NCBI RefSeq assembly: GCF_000203815.1
Contig: NW_004457729.1
Span: 2,666,674-2,730,673 of the forward strand
Length of the DNA stretch: 64,000 nt
Direction of reading: 5' to 3'
Origin: Cavenderia fasciculata
Lineage: Eukaryota > Evosea > Eumycetozoa > Acytosteliales > Cavenderiaceae
Each line of letters opens with the position of its first letter. The first letter of the stretch is position 1. Made by a program: the position numbers and the translations under genes. This document shows positions 1 through 13,122 of this stretch, piece after piece. The notes under the pieces were generated by a model that saw only the letters and a list, made by a program, of their open reading frames with translations, was not told where the DNA came from and ran no database searches.

Positions 1-2563
1 ACGACGAAAACATGGAAAACATCTATGAAGTTGGTCCTTCATCTTATCAACTTTTAATGTCATCATTCAAACCAAAAAAGATTGATTCCTCTACAACTAC
101 TACAAGTACAAGTTCATCAGCTGTTGTTGGAAAGAGAAAACCACAAACTCAACAAGTATCAGATAGTGAAGATGATGACGAAGAAGACGAGGAAGATGAA
201 CAAGAAGGACAAGATGATGATCAAGAAGAAAGTGGAGAAGAAAATGATATTCAACTTAGTGAAGGTGAAGATGAGGATGAAGAGGTAGAAGGAGAAGAGG
301 TTGATGAAGATGACCAAGAAGATGATGGTGATCAAGATTTGGATGATGAACAAGATGAAGAAGATGGAGAAGACGACGATGATGAAGAAGAAGAAGAAGA
401 AGAACAAACATTTGAAGATGTTTATGGATCAGGAAAAAGACAAGCAGAAGAGGATGATACTGAAACTAGAGCAACTCTCAATGAAATGCAAAAGAAAGGA
501 AAGTTCCAAGTCAACAAAAGAACAGACAACTATTACATGCATTTCAACAGAGATGGAATCGAGGAATGGAGTCAATTGGATGATTTGGTGGAAAAAGGAA
601 AATCCCTAGAAGGAACATCCTCTGAAATGGATACACTTGGACATTTAATCTCTTCTGGATGTCCATCATACACTACTCTAAAGACCAAACAAAAGGTTTC
701 ATCACTTCCAACTGAAAAGAACTCATTTGAAGAGTACAACATCAAAAATAGATTACTTAAACCATGGTCAATTACAAAGAAATCAAAAGATAATGGTAAT
801 AATATCAAACAAAGTTTATTATATGATTTAATATTTATTTATTTATTTATTTCTCATTTATAGATTTATACTTTACAATGCTTCAACAAAAATTATTCCC
901 AATCATGAATGAATATCGTGATTTATTATACACTGAATCTACACCAAAGAACCATAGATCAATCTATCAATTATATACACTTCATGCAGTTAACCATATT
1001 TTGAAATCAAGAGATCAATTAATGGAAGATAATGTAATCACTAGAGAAGCAGAGGAAAAGAGTCAAGTTGCGTATGTATCACAAACCATTTAATATTAAA
1101 TTGTTTTATTGTTTACTAATATTTCAAATATTGTTCCATTTACTATATATAGTCCTGATCTTAGACATCAAGGTTTTACTAAACCAAAGGTTTTAATTAT
1201 TGTACCATTTAGAAATACAGCAATGGATATTATTAAATTATTATTGAAAATGGTTCCACATCAACAACAAGACGCAAATACAAAGAAATCAAAATTGATT
1301 CACGATTTTACTCTTTTAGATGAAGAGGATAAGGTTAATGGAGCTAAACCTGGTATGTTTGAAAAGAACAAAAGAAACCAATAATTATTTTTCATAATAT
1401 TAATTATTTTTATTTTCTCTAGCCGATTACAAGTATACATTTAGAGATAATATTGATGATTGTTTTAGAATTGGAATTTCATTCAAGAGAAAAGGTGTTC
1501 AATTATTCCAACCATTTTTCCATTCTGATATTATCATTGCCTCACCACTTGGTTTGAGACTTGTAGTTGGTACCGATGGAGACAAGCAACGTGATTATGA
1601 CTTTTTGTCAAGCATTGAAGTTGTCATTGCCGATCAACTCGACACTATTCTCCAACAAAATTGGGATCATATGAATATTATTTTCGATAATTTGAATCGT
1701 ACACCCAAGAAGGATCATGGCACTGATTTCTCACGTGTCAGATTACCAACTTTGGAAGGTTGGGGTAAATACTTTAGACAAACTTTATTATTTGGTTCAA
1801 TTCTTACTCCAGAAATCAATGCCCTATTTAATAGACAATGTTTTAGTACGTATATATTTTAAAAAAAGTCTTAAATATATTTATATTAACCTTCTTTTAA
1901 TTATTATAGATGTATCTGGTAAAATGAGAATCAAGAAAATTAAGGATGGTGAAATTCAAAATGTTATTCCTGAATTGATGCAAACTTTCCATAGAGTTCA
2001 TATTGCCAAGGAATTAAATGGTGATGATTCAACTGCCAAACTTCAATTCCTTACTGCTTCTGTATGTATACCTTTGATTAAATTCTTTTTTTTCTTGTCT
2101 CTGACCACAATTCTTTCTGTAGTTATTACCAAAATATGCAGAGAGCGATAAATCTGCTGGTGTATTGGTATTTGTTCCAGGTTATACAGATTTTGTTACA
2201 ATTCGTAATATTTTCAAAAAAGAAACCAAGAGTTTTACAGTTGCCAGTGAATATTTGGCAGAAGCTCAAGACAGAAGAAACAGAAGACAATTCAACAAGG
2301 GAGAAAAGACATTTTTATTGTTTAGTGAGCGTTATCACTACTTCCATCGTAATCTTATCCGTGGTATCAAGCATGTCATCTTTTTCGGTTTACCAAACAA
2401 CAGTCAATTCTACTCTGAATTATTGAATATGGTTACTCTTGAAAAGGGTACTGTCATGAGTCTCTTCACTACCAAGGATAAAATGGCTTTGGAAAGAATC
2501 GTTGGAAGTGTCAGATGTAATAGAATGATGGAAGGTGACAAAGAAACTTATCTATTCTGTTAA
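1..2563 (+). CDS. utp25: UTP25 (DEF/DUF1253) small-subunit processome protein, 5' partial
   Basis: Nucleolar U3 processome factor needed for early 18S pre-rRNA cleavages (family knowledge). Exons: 12-795 (open upstream to the window edge), 864-1071, 1153-1352, 1423-1845, 1910-2061, 2123-2563; all joints keep frame and use GT-AG. From the ATG at 12 the product is 735 residues. Visible parts are an Asp/Glu-rich N-terminal third, then family blocks LFPIMNEYRDLLY, KPKVLIIVPFR, FYSSD-like SDIIIASPLGLR, DFLSSIEVVIADQ, RQTLLFGS and VFVPGYTDF: a degenerate DEAD-helicase fold without a proper Walker lysine or DEAD box, as usual for this family. Codons before the ATG (positions 3-11) stay open and read DEN. 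In human UTP25 a stretch resembling GPSSYQLLMSSFK lies inside the protein, so the true start is probably left of the window. Confidence 0.93.
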
Positions 2564-2681
2564 TAAATAAATAACAACGGTAATAATAAAGGAAAGAAAT
2601 AAATGATCGACCCTCTTCTTTTCAAAGATTAAAATGCTTTGTGTATGTTTTGTTCTATCCACCATTATATGACTACTATCA

Positions 2682-5600
2682 TCATTTATTGAATTTTTGC
2701 TGTTGTTGTTGTAACATTTGTTGTTGTAGTATTAATTGTTGTAGTTGTTGTTGTTGTTGGTTATTGTTCATTGTATTGTTCATCGTATTGTTCATTGATT
2801 GCATGAATAAGGAAGGATTGAGAGATGGGGATAAATTTGGTAATCCAAGGTTAGAAACATTGTTATTTGATAGATCCGAAGAAAATCCAAATAGAGATGA
2901 ACCAGTTCCAAGAATATTGCTGTTGTTGTTTCCAAGATGATTTCCGAGTCCTCCCAAATTCAAACCAGGCAGATTCATTGATGTATCCATTCCTAGATTC
3001 ATCATTCCACTATTCAAACCTCCTAAATCATACTGTTGTTGTTGTTGCTGTTGCTGTTGAAGTGTTTGTAATAATGATATTGTCGAACTTGATTGATGAT
3101 TATATAAGTTATTATTATTAATATTATTATTACCATTATTATTGTTGCTAGTCATATTGAATGATGATAAACCTCCTACTCCTACACCACTTCCAACAAG
3201 AGTGTTTTGTGATAGTAACTGTTGTAATTGCTTTTGTTGTTGTTCCTGTTGCTGTTGTTGCTGCTGTTGCTGCTGTTGTTGCTGTTGTTGTTGCTGCTGT
3301 TGTAATTGAAATAAAATATTATTACTACTGCTTCCAGGTACATTGGCGTTAACTCCGTTACTATTACTACTAGGGTTATAGAATCTACTACCACCACTAT
3401 TACTTGGTGATGATGTAGTGGTACGAATATAATCATCCTTTGGAATCAATTCATCCAATTCAGTGTTGAGCATTTGTGAAAGGGTAGATGTTGTTGGTTG
3501 GTTTGGTGATAGAATAGATGACAATCCTCCTCCGCTTGTATTCAATGGAGCATTGTTTGGAGACATTAGGTTTCTATTGGGTGGTGAAGGAGATCGAATA
3601 ATACCTCCACTTCCACCTAGTGAAGAGAGATTGACCACACTAGACGATGAGAATGAATCAAATAATCCATGTTCCCTTAGAGTAGGTGTCGATGTTTCCA
3701 TAAATGATGATATACCTCCGACCATGTTATGGTTGATGGGTGGTTGTGAATTAAATATCGATTGAGGGGCATGGTGGTTGATGGTACGTCCAGACACTGG
3801 TGTCAAGACAACAGGTGATAGAGGACTGTTGTAGGTAGCCAATGCCTTGTCCATGTCGTCAAATGTTTCAAATTGCACAAGATAGATATTCTCCTTGTCG
3901 TACGAACCTCCTCCACTAAACAATTGGATCTTTGGAATAAATGATTCATTGTATGCTAGTCTTGCACCATTAAACACGGTCATTAAATCCAAAACCCCCT
4001 TTAGAGCGGTCCTACAAAGTACAGTCAACTCAATCTTGTAGTTAAAAGACTGTATGTAATTGATAAAGTTACTTGATAGCAGATCAGAGTTGCTTTGTGA
4101 CTGTAGTAGTGGTGGTGAAGGTGTTTGGTGAAGTATTTGGATTAAAGGTGGTGGAGATTGTGATTGTTGTATAGGTCCTGGTGATAGTGACGAAATAACT
4201 GATGGATAACCATTGTTGTTGTTGAGTGGTCCACCCTTTAATCCAACACCCAATATATGATTGTTGTTGTTGATGTTGTTATTGATGTGGGGAGGAAGGG
4301 CAGGTGATGAACTGGGAGATGGTACGTTGACTTGATGTATCGAGTTTGCAACCATCTTTGGCTGCATATTTTTGGGAAAGAATGGCTGGGCATTTGGTTG
4401 CAATGGAGTCGATGCATTTAGTGCTGCCATGGACGATAACGGTTGAGGTGGAGGTGATGTTGCCTTGTTGAGTATTCCTTGTGATATTTGTGCGTATGAA
4501 ATGCCAGAAGTGATTGGTGGTGTTGATAGTTTGGGTGTATTATCAGAAGCAGCAATTATATTTGATATTGGGGGTGCTACTCCAATTGGTTGTTGTTGTT
4601 GTTGTTGTTTTCCAGTCAATTGATTGTTCATCTCTTCTTCAGTCAACAAACCAGATTTAACAAATGGTTTGGTAACTGGCGCAGTGGCTGCAGCTGCGAC
4701 TGCAGCAGGTGGTTGGCTGACAGTTGGTTGAACTGTCTCTTGAGCTGCTGTAATCGGAGTAACCGTTGTTGTTGTTGGTAGAGGCTCTGTATAGGTTGAA
4801 GTTTTAACACCAAGCTTTGCAGAACTTTGAATCTGCTGTTGTTGTTGTTGCTTTGAATGTTTTCCATTTTGTTGATGGTGATGATCTTTTTGTTGTTGAT
4901 GATGATGATGATCTTTTTTGGTATGAGATGGTGGTTGTTTTGGTTGAACTAGTTGTTGTTGTAATTGTTTTTGCTCTTCGAGTATTTTAGCCATGTAATC
5001 ATTATCTTCAAACATTTCAAATACCTCGTCGCAAATCAATTCCTCCAACAACTCTTCGACCACTGAATCGATTGCATTCAACATGTTTTCTTGTTGCACT
5101 TCCTTTTCCCGAACCTTTTCTCTTTCTCTTTCCTCCAATTCTCGTTCCAGTCGCCGTTGCTCCTCTCGTTGTCTCTCCTTTTCTCTTTCCTTTTCTCTTT
5201 CGATCGCTTTGAGTCGATCCTTTTCCTTTTTCTTTTTTTCCTCGGCAAACATTTTTTTCGATATCAACGAACTTAGCTCTTGAACCACTTCATCCATGAT
5301 CTCGTCTATAAACTCTTCCTGTATTTCGTTCATCTCTTCCTCTGTTGGTTCAGGTGGAGGTGGTTCCATTGATTTCTGTATCATTTTAATCGTCTCGTTA
5401 AACAATGCTTGTTCTCTCTTCATCCTAGATTCTTCCGATTCACCTGTATGACTACCAATATATTCATTTACCTCTTTCATCTAAAAGAGAGAAATAATAA
5501 TATAGTCAATATCTATATCAGTCCATCAGTGTAGTTGATAACTGTGATTATCTGTCTGTCGCGCATACCATAATAGATGTAAGATTATCCTCAGAGATTA

Positions 5601-6858
5601 TATTTGCTTCACCAAATAATGTTCTAGATAATTCTGCCAATTCGTCTCTTGGGAATACATTTGTGATGCATTGCTTTGGTAGGAGTTTTACTTTTTTCGA
5701 TTTACTCTTCTTTTTCTTTTTTCCAATTGCAGTCGACTGTACAGTGTTTTGCTGTTGTTGTTGCAACAATTCATCAGTTGATTGCAAAGGTGGAAAAGAA
5801 GGAGCAGTGACACTTGGATACTCATTTGAATAAACTGATTTTGGATGAATCGAATAAAGTAAATCAGAATACATCAACTTTGTAAACAAATTACCCATAA
5901 AATCAGATTCATTATCTATATAAAAAAAAAAAAAGAGTCAATCTCATTGAATGAATAACAATCATCTGATTGTTGAAAATGATTATATATATATAAATAT
6001 ATATAATATAAATATATAATATATATTCATACCAGAAGCCAATAAAGAAACAGTATGAATGATTTGATATCTATGTGCTTGATGAACATGATGAAGAGCT
6101 TCCTTTTCGTTGTTAAACTTCATACCATCCAATTGACATTTGAAAGCACCATTTAACAATCTAATAATATTCTCTCGATAAAAGTCTGTAATGATATAAT
6201 CAAATGCTGATATTACATTGTTTTCCTGTATTATTATTGTTGTTGTTTCAAAACAAAGCATGATTTTAGTCAATTTGTTTCAACCAAAATGAATCATATT
6301 CTTATACTTTGTTGTCAATGTTTGTTATTGATACTTACGTCATTCTTGATGATTGGAATGTCATATTCAAGACACTCAAAACAATCTACAAACACAGATA
6401 AAAAGAACAAGTTAGAATAGTACTATTTAATACTTGTATGTAGCAGGGAATGAAAACTCACTTGTTTGAAGACTAGATTGTTTGACAAATAGATAGGGAA
6501 CCTCGGCATCTCTTTGACCCAAACCATAACAATAATCCTTTTTATCAAGATTAACTAGTGAAGGTAATATATTATATAGTTGTTGTTGATCTTGAGTTAA
6601 TGGTGCCTTGTTGTTTCGTTGTTGTTGTGAATTGACAATTGGGGAGGATGGAGCTACTGCAGATACTAATGATGGTGATGGTGTTGGTGGTTGTGGTGGA
6701 GTTGTTGGAGGTGATGATGAAGATGAAGATGACAATGCCACTTTGCTCTGATGATTACGAGCAAGATTCAATAATGCATCGTCACTCGAGTCTCTCGACA
6801 AGTATACATTTCTAAACAACTGATTCGTATCAAAGTAATTATATATATCAAAGTTCAT
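2682..6858 (-). CDS. Large Q/N-rich protein with a lone C2H2-like finger and coiled coil; function unknown
   Basis: Five exons on the minus strand: 6858-6462, 6385-6339, 6225-6033, 5915-5569, 5480-2682; phases fit and give 1260 residues. I do not recognise the family. The N-terminal part has Ser/Pro runs. Exons 2-3 hold CFEC and then FKCQLDGMKF followed by HHVHQAH, a zinc-finger-like segment that recalls the finger of ARS2/SRRT proteins (resemblance only). A basic KKKKKSKSKK patch follows. The long last exon opens with an acidic segment and a Lys/Glu/Arg coiled coil of about 80 residues, then low-complexity Q/P/N sequence. In its middle is a block around NYKIELTVLCRTALKGVLDL...YLVQFETFDDMDKAL whose beta-alpha spacing resembles an RRM. 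Long CAG/CAA tracts encode poly-Q near the C-terminus. A nuclear or RNA-linked role is conceivable but unproven. Confidence 0.8.
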
Positions 6859-7841
6859 CTTGTATTGTTTTTGTTCTTCTTCTTTTTAACATCTATCTAT
6901 CTATCTATCGAGCTAGCTATCTGTATATATTGTTTTATAGTATAGTTCTATGTTTTCGCAATCTATCTCTAAGGAATGATGTCTCATAAAAAAAAAAAAA
7001 AGAAAAAAGATAATTATTTCTTTTTTATTCACCACATGTTTATTAATAGTTAACATCAGAATCAGGTGACAGATTGTATTCATTCATTCATTCGTTCATT
7101 CATCAATATATTCTCCTTTATATATCATCAGAAGAAAGATAATTATTTTGTTCCCGGCAATCGATTTATGAATCATTAAGGTTTATCTTGTTTTGTTTAT
7201 CTTGTTAGGTTTGGTCAATAATAATAATGAATGATATTTATTGTTTAGATATGATATATCTTTCATTCTTTCTTCTTTATAATAATGTTTAAAACATATT
7301 GTAAGTTGACTTGAACAAAGAAATATCAGAAGAAGATGAATGATGATGATGAACGAAAGAAGATTAAATGAATGCTATCTTTAAAATAACAACAAGACAA
7401 AAGTCGGGGTACCAATCCAATGTAAACGAACAATTATGCGACACGCCGAATAATTGATAAACGTTTGTGATCCTGGCAGGAGGTGGATGGATGGTTCACC
7501 AACAAACACATCCATCCATCCACTATATATCTAATTCGCAAGTTTGACTCTTTCAGAGAATCAAACAAAAAAAAATCAAACCATTTTTTTGAAGTGGTGA
7601 TGAGGGGATGGCTCTGCAAGCTAATGATGCTTGCTGCTACACACTGACACTTTATCGAAAATATATTATTATCTTGGCTGCTGGGTTCTATATCTTACCT
7701 ACTAGAATATTAATCAAAGCATCAGAGAACAGAGTAGAGAGACAGAGAGAGACTATTATAAAGTTTGTTAGTAGTTTAAACAATATTGTACACATCATCA
7801 ACAACTTCAACCATCAGAACCAAATCATCAACAACAACAAG
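6859..7841. other. Divergent intergenic region between the Q/N-rich gene and the BAR-SH3 gene
   Basis: About 980 bases without a supported gene. It contains AT-rich promoter-like DNA, a poly-A run near 6990, tetranucleotide (ATTC/TTCA) repeats near 7080 and an inverted repeat: a 12-base arm GTGGATGGATGG at 7483-7494 and its complement at 7512-7523 with a 17-base loop. Short open frames at 7434-7619 and 7608-8012 look like chance; only the part of the latter from 7842 is coding. Confidence 0.6.
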
Positions 7842-9473
7842 ATGTCGAATCAAGCTAAAAAGACAAACCCGGTAACAGAGAATACTCTCAAGACCATAAA
7901 CGTAAGTCTACGTTGTCATTCATGCAAGCAACAGTCACCTCTTTCAAAAACTTTCACATACGCTTTAAGACTTTTTCCTCAAATGCAGTTGTTGATCACG
8001 GGATTATCATAATAACATCAATGGAATAGAAGGAAAGGAAGAGGGGGTGGGGGATTATATGGAACACAAGGCAACATTACTCTCGCACCTCTCTCTCTCT
8101 CTCTCTCTCTCACGTGCAATCAATCAATTTAAAATACTAACCAACAATTGTTGTTTTAACTATATTATATTTATAGAACTTGAAAGTAAATACTCCACCA
8201 TTATTCACTGAAATTATTAGAGCTGCCAATAAATACCAACAACAATTAACTGCACTTAGTCAAGCTGGTAGTGTATTATCAGATACCATTGGCAGATTGA
8301 CCGTTCACAATGCCGGAGAATTTGGCGATGGATTAAGAAAATTGGCAGATACAATCAGAGAACTTGAACTAAAGAGAGAAGAAGTTGCAAAGACAATGTT
8401 AAATGATTTCATTACTCCATGTAAACAAGCCATTGAAAATGATCAAAAGGAAGTTTTGGTAAGTTAGTCCAATCAATAACAATCAAAAATAATCACCTGG
8501 AAACTTCCATTTATTTACTCTTAACCAAATTATATATTTAAATATATTTAGACATTTGAAAAGAATTTTAAAAAAGATAGAGATAATATGAGACAAGAAA
8601 TTCTAAAATTGGAAGCAAAGACTAGAAAAGCTGGTAAAAAGACAACTCCTGAAGTCCTTAAACAAGTATGATTTAAAGAATATTTCCCATTTTTGATTTA
8701 ATATTTATATTAACATTTCAATTTATTTAGCAAATTACTGAATTGAATGATAAGATTAAGGAATCTGATCAATTAAATTCCAACAAATTAAAGGATGTTG
8801 TATTGATGGAGAGAAAGAAATTGGCAACCTTTTTATCTCAATTCAACCAATTCATTGACAAGGATGTAGAATTATCAAATGATACAAACGCTAAATTCAC
8901 CAATGGTTTACAATGTTGGAGAGATTTAATTAATGCTCAAAGTCAAGTATGTTCAAAAAGGAAAAAGGAATCGATCATTCATATTCTCTCAAAACTTGAA
9001 ACTAACCTCTCTCTTTCTTTCTTTCTTTCTTTCTTTCTATTTTATTTTATTTTTATTTTTATTAGTTACCAAGTGAAGTTGAATCATTAATAAGTAAACA
9101 AGAAAGAACATTGGTACAAATTCAACCACAAGGTGGTGATGCTGACAATTATCGTATTTCTTATGCTCCTGGAAAGGTACCAAACAGTGGAAGTGGAGGT
9201 TACGACACCTACGAGAGTTATGACAGTTACGACAACTATGACAATTACGATAATAACGCAGGAGGAGATTACAGTCAAGACTACTCGGCTGGTGCAGAGA
9301 TGCAAGCTCGTGCCTTGTACGATTACAATAGTTCAGAGGCCACTGATTTGAATCTACGTGCTGGTGATATAATTTCAGTCATTCAACAAGACGATGGATC
9401 AGGATGGACAAAGGGTAGAGATTCTTATGGCAATGAAGGTATCTTCCCATCTACATACATTGAATATTGTTGA
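7842..9473 (+). CDS. BAR domain-SH3 domain endocytic adaptor
   Basis: Predicted membrane-curvature adaptor: a BAR domain dimerises on curved membrane and the SH3 domain recruits proline-rich partners in endocytosis or actin remodelling (family knowledge). Exons 7842-7901, 8177-8458, 8552-8665, 8731-8946, 9066-9473, all phase 0, give 359 residues. The ATG at 7842 follows CAACAACAACAAG and opens MSNQAKK. Residues about 20-245 are helical and Lys/Glu-rich (LFTEIIRAANKYQQQLTALSQAG, REEVAKTMLNDFITP, VLMERKKLATFLSQFNQF), fitting a BAR domain of the amphiphysin/SH3-BAR kind. A Tyr/Asp/Asn-rich linker (YDTYESYDSYDNYDNYDN) follows, a possible phospho-Tyr cluster. The C-terminal SH3 shows ALYDYNSSEATDLNLRAGD, the SGWTKGR tryptophan and IFPSTYIEYC. 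Confidence 0.9.
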
Positions 9474-9997
9474 TCTGATATCTCAACAAACAAATAACAA
9501 CATCAACAACATAATTGTGAAAATATAAAATTGTTCATCGCCATTTTTTTTAAAGACAACCCAATCAATCCAAACGTTAACAACCAATAATAATAACAAC
9601 AAATGTATCATTACTAGTGATAGTAGTAGGTCATATAGTATAGTATAGTAACAGTATAGTAAATTTTTCTCAAATCCAACAACCAATGGAGCTTAACTTA
9701 TTTTCAAAAAAACAAAACCAAAATAAACCAAAAATTTGTAATTTAGATAGATAGATGGATAGAAATATCCTTACTTGTGTATATATATATATTTATATAT
9801 ACATATGTTTAAATGAATAGGTTTTTTATTTTTATTAATTTAATTTAATTCTATGGATATTTTACAAAAGAGTTTTTTAGCGTACATTATTATTATTATT
9901 ATTTTAATCTCCATGGGCTGGAAATTAAATTATTCAATTATTTGTTTGTGTGAATGTGTGTGTGTTGTGGGCGATCAGAATGATCAAGTTGTTGTGT
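9474..9997. other. Convergent 3' intergenic region
   Basis: About 520 bases between the ends of the BAR-SH3 gene and the cAMP receptor gene. It is AT-rich 3'-UTR-like sequence with AATAAA-like and TATATA runs. No gene is visible. Confidence 0.6.
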
Positions 9998-11351
9998 TTA
10001 ATCTGATTCACCTCCACTGTCAAATGTATGATGAATGTTTTCGTTATTATCATTGTTATTATTAGTATTATTTTCAGAATTATTATTTAGGTTATTATCG
10101 TCGTTACTGTTGGTGACAGAGACAGTGACAGCGGTAGAGGAGGAGGCGGCGGGAGCGGGGACGACATCAATATTATCAGCAACACCGGATCCATTGGGAG
10201 ATATGCTAGAGTTCATCATGGACATTTCAACAGAGTCGGTAAAGAAGGACTCGCCACGCTCCATAGCCGAAAAACTTGGTGCGACGCAGGTCTTCATGGC
10301 ACCCGAGTGTGGCTTGTCGGTGGAGACGTTGCCCGTACCCGAATTGTTGTTGAGCTTGTTCTTGTTGTAGTAGTGGTAGGTTTCGGTAAAGAGACCGAGC
10401 AACTTGAAGGGATACAGAACCTTGGACACAAAGTATCTCCACATGACTGGATTGTTGTAGATAAAGACGAGCGATGCGTAAAAGCCGTGGGAAATACTGA
10501 GGTAGGTGTGCAAGAGATTGGTGGCGTAGATGTTGAGGTTGTAGGCGTTGAGGATACGGTTGATGACGGCAAAGATCCAGCACACCAAAAAGACGACGAT
10601 ATAGTTGACCAACTTGAATTGGTATTTACGATGCTCGGCCTTTTTAGTCGATTGCTCATTCTTGTAGATGACAGTGTAGGTGTAGTACATGGTCAAACCG
10701 GTCAAGAGCACAGCACCGGCGTAAATGATAAACATGGGGATGTAAAACAAACCGAAACGGTAACCTTGGTATTGTTGTCCAATCCAACACCACGATCCAA
10801 CATTCATCACCAGACCATCGACCGACACCATAATAATACAACTAATCAATGGTAAACCCCATGATGCAATCATATAAAACTTTTCCAATCTTTCTGGTTC
10901 ATGATGTGTACGTACTAATACTAAATAAATACTTAATGCTAAATTATAAATCATAATATTGTACAAAAAGGAAATTGGATAATATTAATATTGTTTTTTC
11001 TTTGACCAAGTATGTAATTTTTTTTTTTTTTTTCTATCTATTCTTACCAAGACAAAGAGTCCACATCCAACAACTAAAAGAACCAAATGTAATATCTACA
11101 GCATAAACATAACAAGCAAATTTATTGGTTGCATATGATTTGGATAGGGTTAGGGTGACGGCCACGAAATCCTTGATGGCCGAAGTCACGCAAAAACAAG
11201 CGATGACTCTGGTGATATGATTACGCAAAAGCTTTAATCTCCAAAATCCCAACAACACAGTTAAGCAACCAACGATTGAACTGAAATCAGCCAACAAAAG
11301 CATACCATACAAGGCATCATTTTGTAATTTAGTTGGTGGTGTATTTGCCAT
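9998..11351 (-). CDS. cAR-family cAMP receptor (class E GPCR)
   Basis: Seven-transmembrane receptor for extracellular cAMP at the plasma membrane, which couples to G2-type G proteins in chemotaxis and development (family knowledge). Exons 11351-11048 and 10938-9998 join in frame within CL-ALSIYL and give 414 residues. The family signature is strong: LLLFADFSS-like [74 protein letters not shown]...[60 protein letters not shown]. The cytosolic tail of about 120 residues has Ser/Thr clusters and poly-N, as in cAR1, where such serines are phosphorylated. I cannot tell which cAR paralogue this is. Its 5' end faces the pdsA-like gene at 13123 across 1.77 kb. Confidence 0.95.
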
Positions 11352-13122
11352 TTTGAATATGTCAAATAATTAATATACGGAAATATTTATATTTAAATAG
11401 ATAGTGATGAGATATAATATTTATAAATAGTATAGAGATAATGGGTTGGGTATATAAATAAACATAAACACTAAGTCCGATTTGAGTTGGGATCACAATA
11501 ATAAATAACAGATATTAAGAGCTACGGGTAGAAAACAACAATAATAAATGAATGAACACAATTCAACCTTGGGAAAGATATCTATAGAGCTAGGGTCATT
11601 CAAGGATACGATTTGTTGATGAAGTTTTACGAGTTTGGTTATTGATTATTATTACACGGATAAGGTAAGGAAGGGGGAGGAAAGCAAAGAAGGATGAAAG
11701 ATGATCAAGAAGAATTATTAATAATTTAAACCACATCCATCACCCTTTGAAAGGTTCACGGGTTGGAATAACTAATACTGGGTTTCAGACTGCTCTTGCT
11801 TCATTTGCCTTGCTGGCAAAGAGAGTCCTACTTTTGTTTTGCTCAAACAAGCAAAGGACCATCCTCTCAAAGTTCACACACAAAAACAAACTCGTTGCAC
11901 GAAAGTTTGCTCCAGAAAATGATTGGTCTGTTAGTGATTGATGGGAGCACCAACTATAAAACGTTAATGTGATTCGAAGTTGTGGGTGGGAAAATAGGCG
12001 AGTCACCCCCCATTAATTGGTCTCAAACCCAGCCATGGTTCGATCATTGATTGAGTGGGGTACGGTCAGCCCCTGCTCGGTAGATGCCATTACCTGAAAC
12101 ACTTACTGGGTGGGAAAAAGGGCTGATAGCCACGGTTTACGTTTTGGCAAACGAAAGTGTTTTTCGATGGCTTTGAGCCCATAGGCCACCTAAGAAGGGT
12201 CGATTTTTATGATCAGTGTTTTTCAGGACCAAAAAATGGGGTCTGCAAGACGAGCCCAATGAGATCAATTTTTCGGTTTTTGTGTCATAGATGATCAAAG
12301 TTTTCATTGAAAGCCTTGCATCTTGCAGGCTTGTCAATCAACTCTGACGGATTAATCTCCACACAAACAGATAACTGTTTTAGGTGGTTCATATGCAGCG
12401 GGGAGATTATGTCGAGAGTTAGCCCCCCCTCCCCCGCTCACCAACCAAGAGCCTGCTTTTCGAGGGATTAGCCTAATGTCTTTTTACTGCTCGTACCAGC
12501 TCAGAGTTCAACATCGATGAATATGGGTAGAGATCCTATTGGCTTGCTGGTACCCTACATCGTGTCTATGATCAGAAAGTAGTGAACAAACCACACTTGC
12601 ATCAAAGGGGGAGAACCCCCCCTCCAATCAGCTTATATGTCCATCAATGGTTGTGTGGTGGGTAACCAGAGGTAGTTGTTATTGCTTGTTGTTTTGTTAC
12701 ACACAATTGATCGATCAATAATTGTCTTGGCTTGGTTGGTTGATTGATTGATAAGGGTAATGACGATCAATGTACTTGGAATGCGACCAATGGCTTGGGT
12801 ATGGATGGTGCTACCCTAACATGTGATCCCGTTCAATTATTTTTCACACAAATCAACCAAAGCTCGAAATGGGGGGAGCTGCAAAGGCTTAAAAGGAGTA
12901 AACTTATCAATTGTTAATCATTCATCATTTCAGTAACATTATTATTTAAATATTCTTTGTATCATACACACATAGTTATATCTCTATCTTTAGTTTTATA
13001 ACCCGTAACATTACCAACAACCCCCCTCCGATCTATTCTATTTTTATTTTTGATTTAAACAATCGCCTCTTTTTCATTGTTCAACTTTAGAAAACACCGT
13101 TGAATTTTAGTAAGACAAAATT
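11352..13122. promoter_or_regulatory. Shared upstream region of the cAMP receptor and pdsA genes
   Basis: This 1771-base divergent region holds no convincing ORF. About 11740-12890 is unusually rich in G/C and complex for intergenic DNA here. It carries C-tracts at 12006-12011, 12423-12435, 12616-12622 and 13021-13026 and G-rich segments such as GAGTGGGGTACGG (from 12053) and CTGGGTGGGAAAAAGGG (from 12108). One tract forms GGGGG-AGAA-CCCCCCC at 12607-12622. In Dictyostelium, G-rich or CA-rich elements bound by G-box factor drive developmental genes (knowledge); that these tracts act so is inference. Flanks are ordinary AT-rich DNA. A long non-coding RNA or a decayed insertion in the GC-richer core cannot be excluded. 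Confidence 0.55.

Noticed and set aside
12033-12045. GGTTCGATC, like a tRNA B box
   Set aside because: No matching A box, acceptor stem or anticodon arm can be folded around it.
11747-12337. Short frames on both strands in the cAR-pdsA intergenic region
   Set aside because: Overlapping, short and without features; more likely chance in GC-richer DNA.
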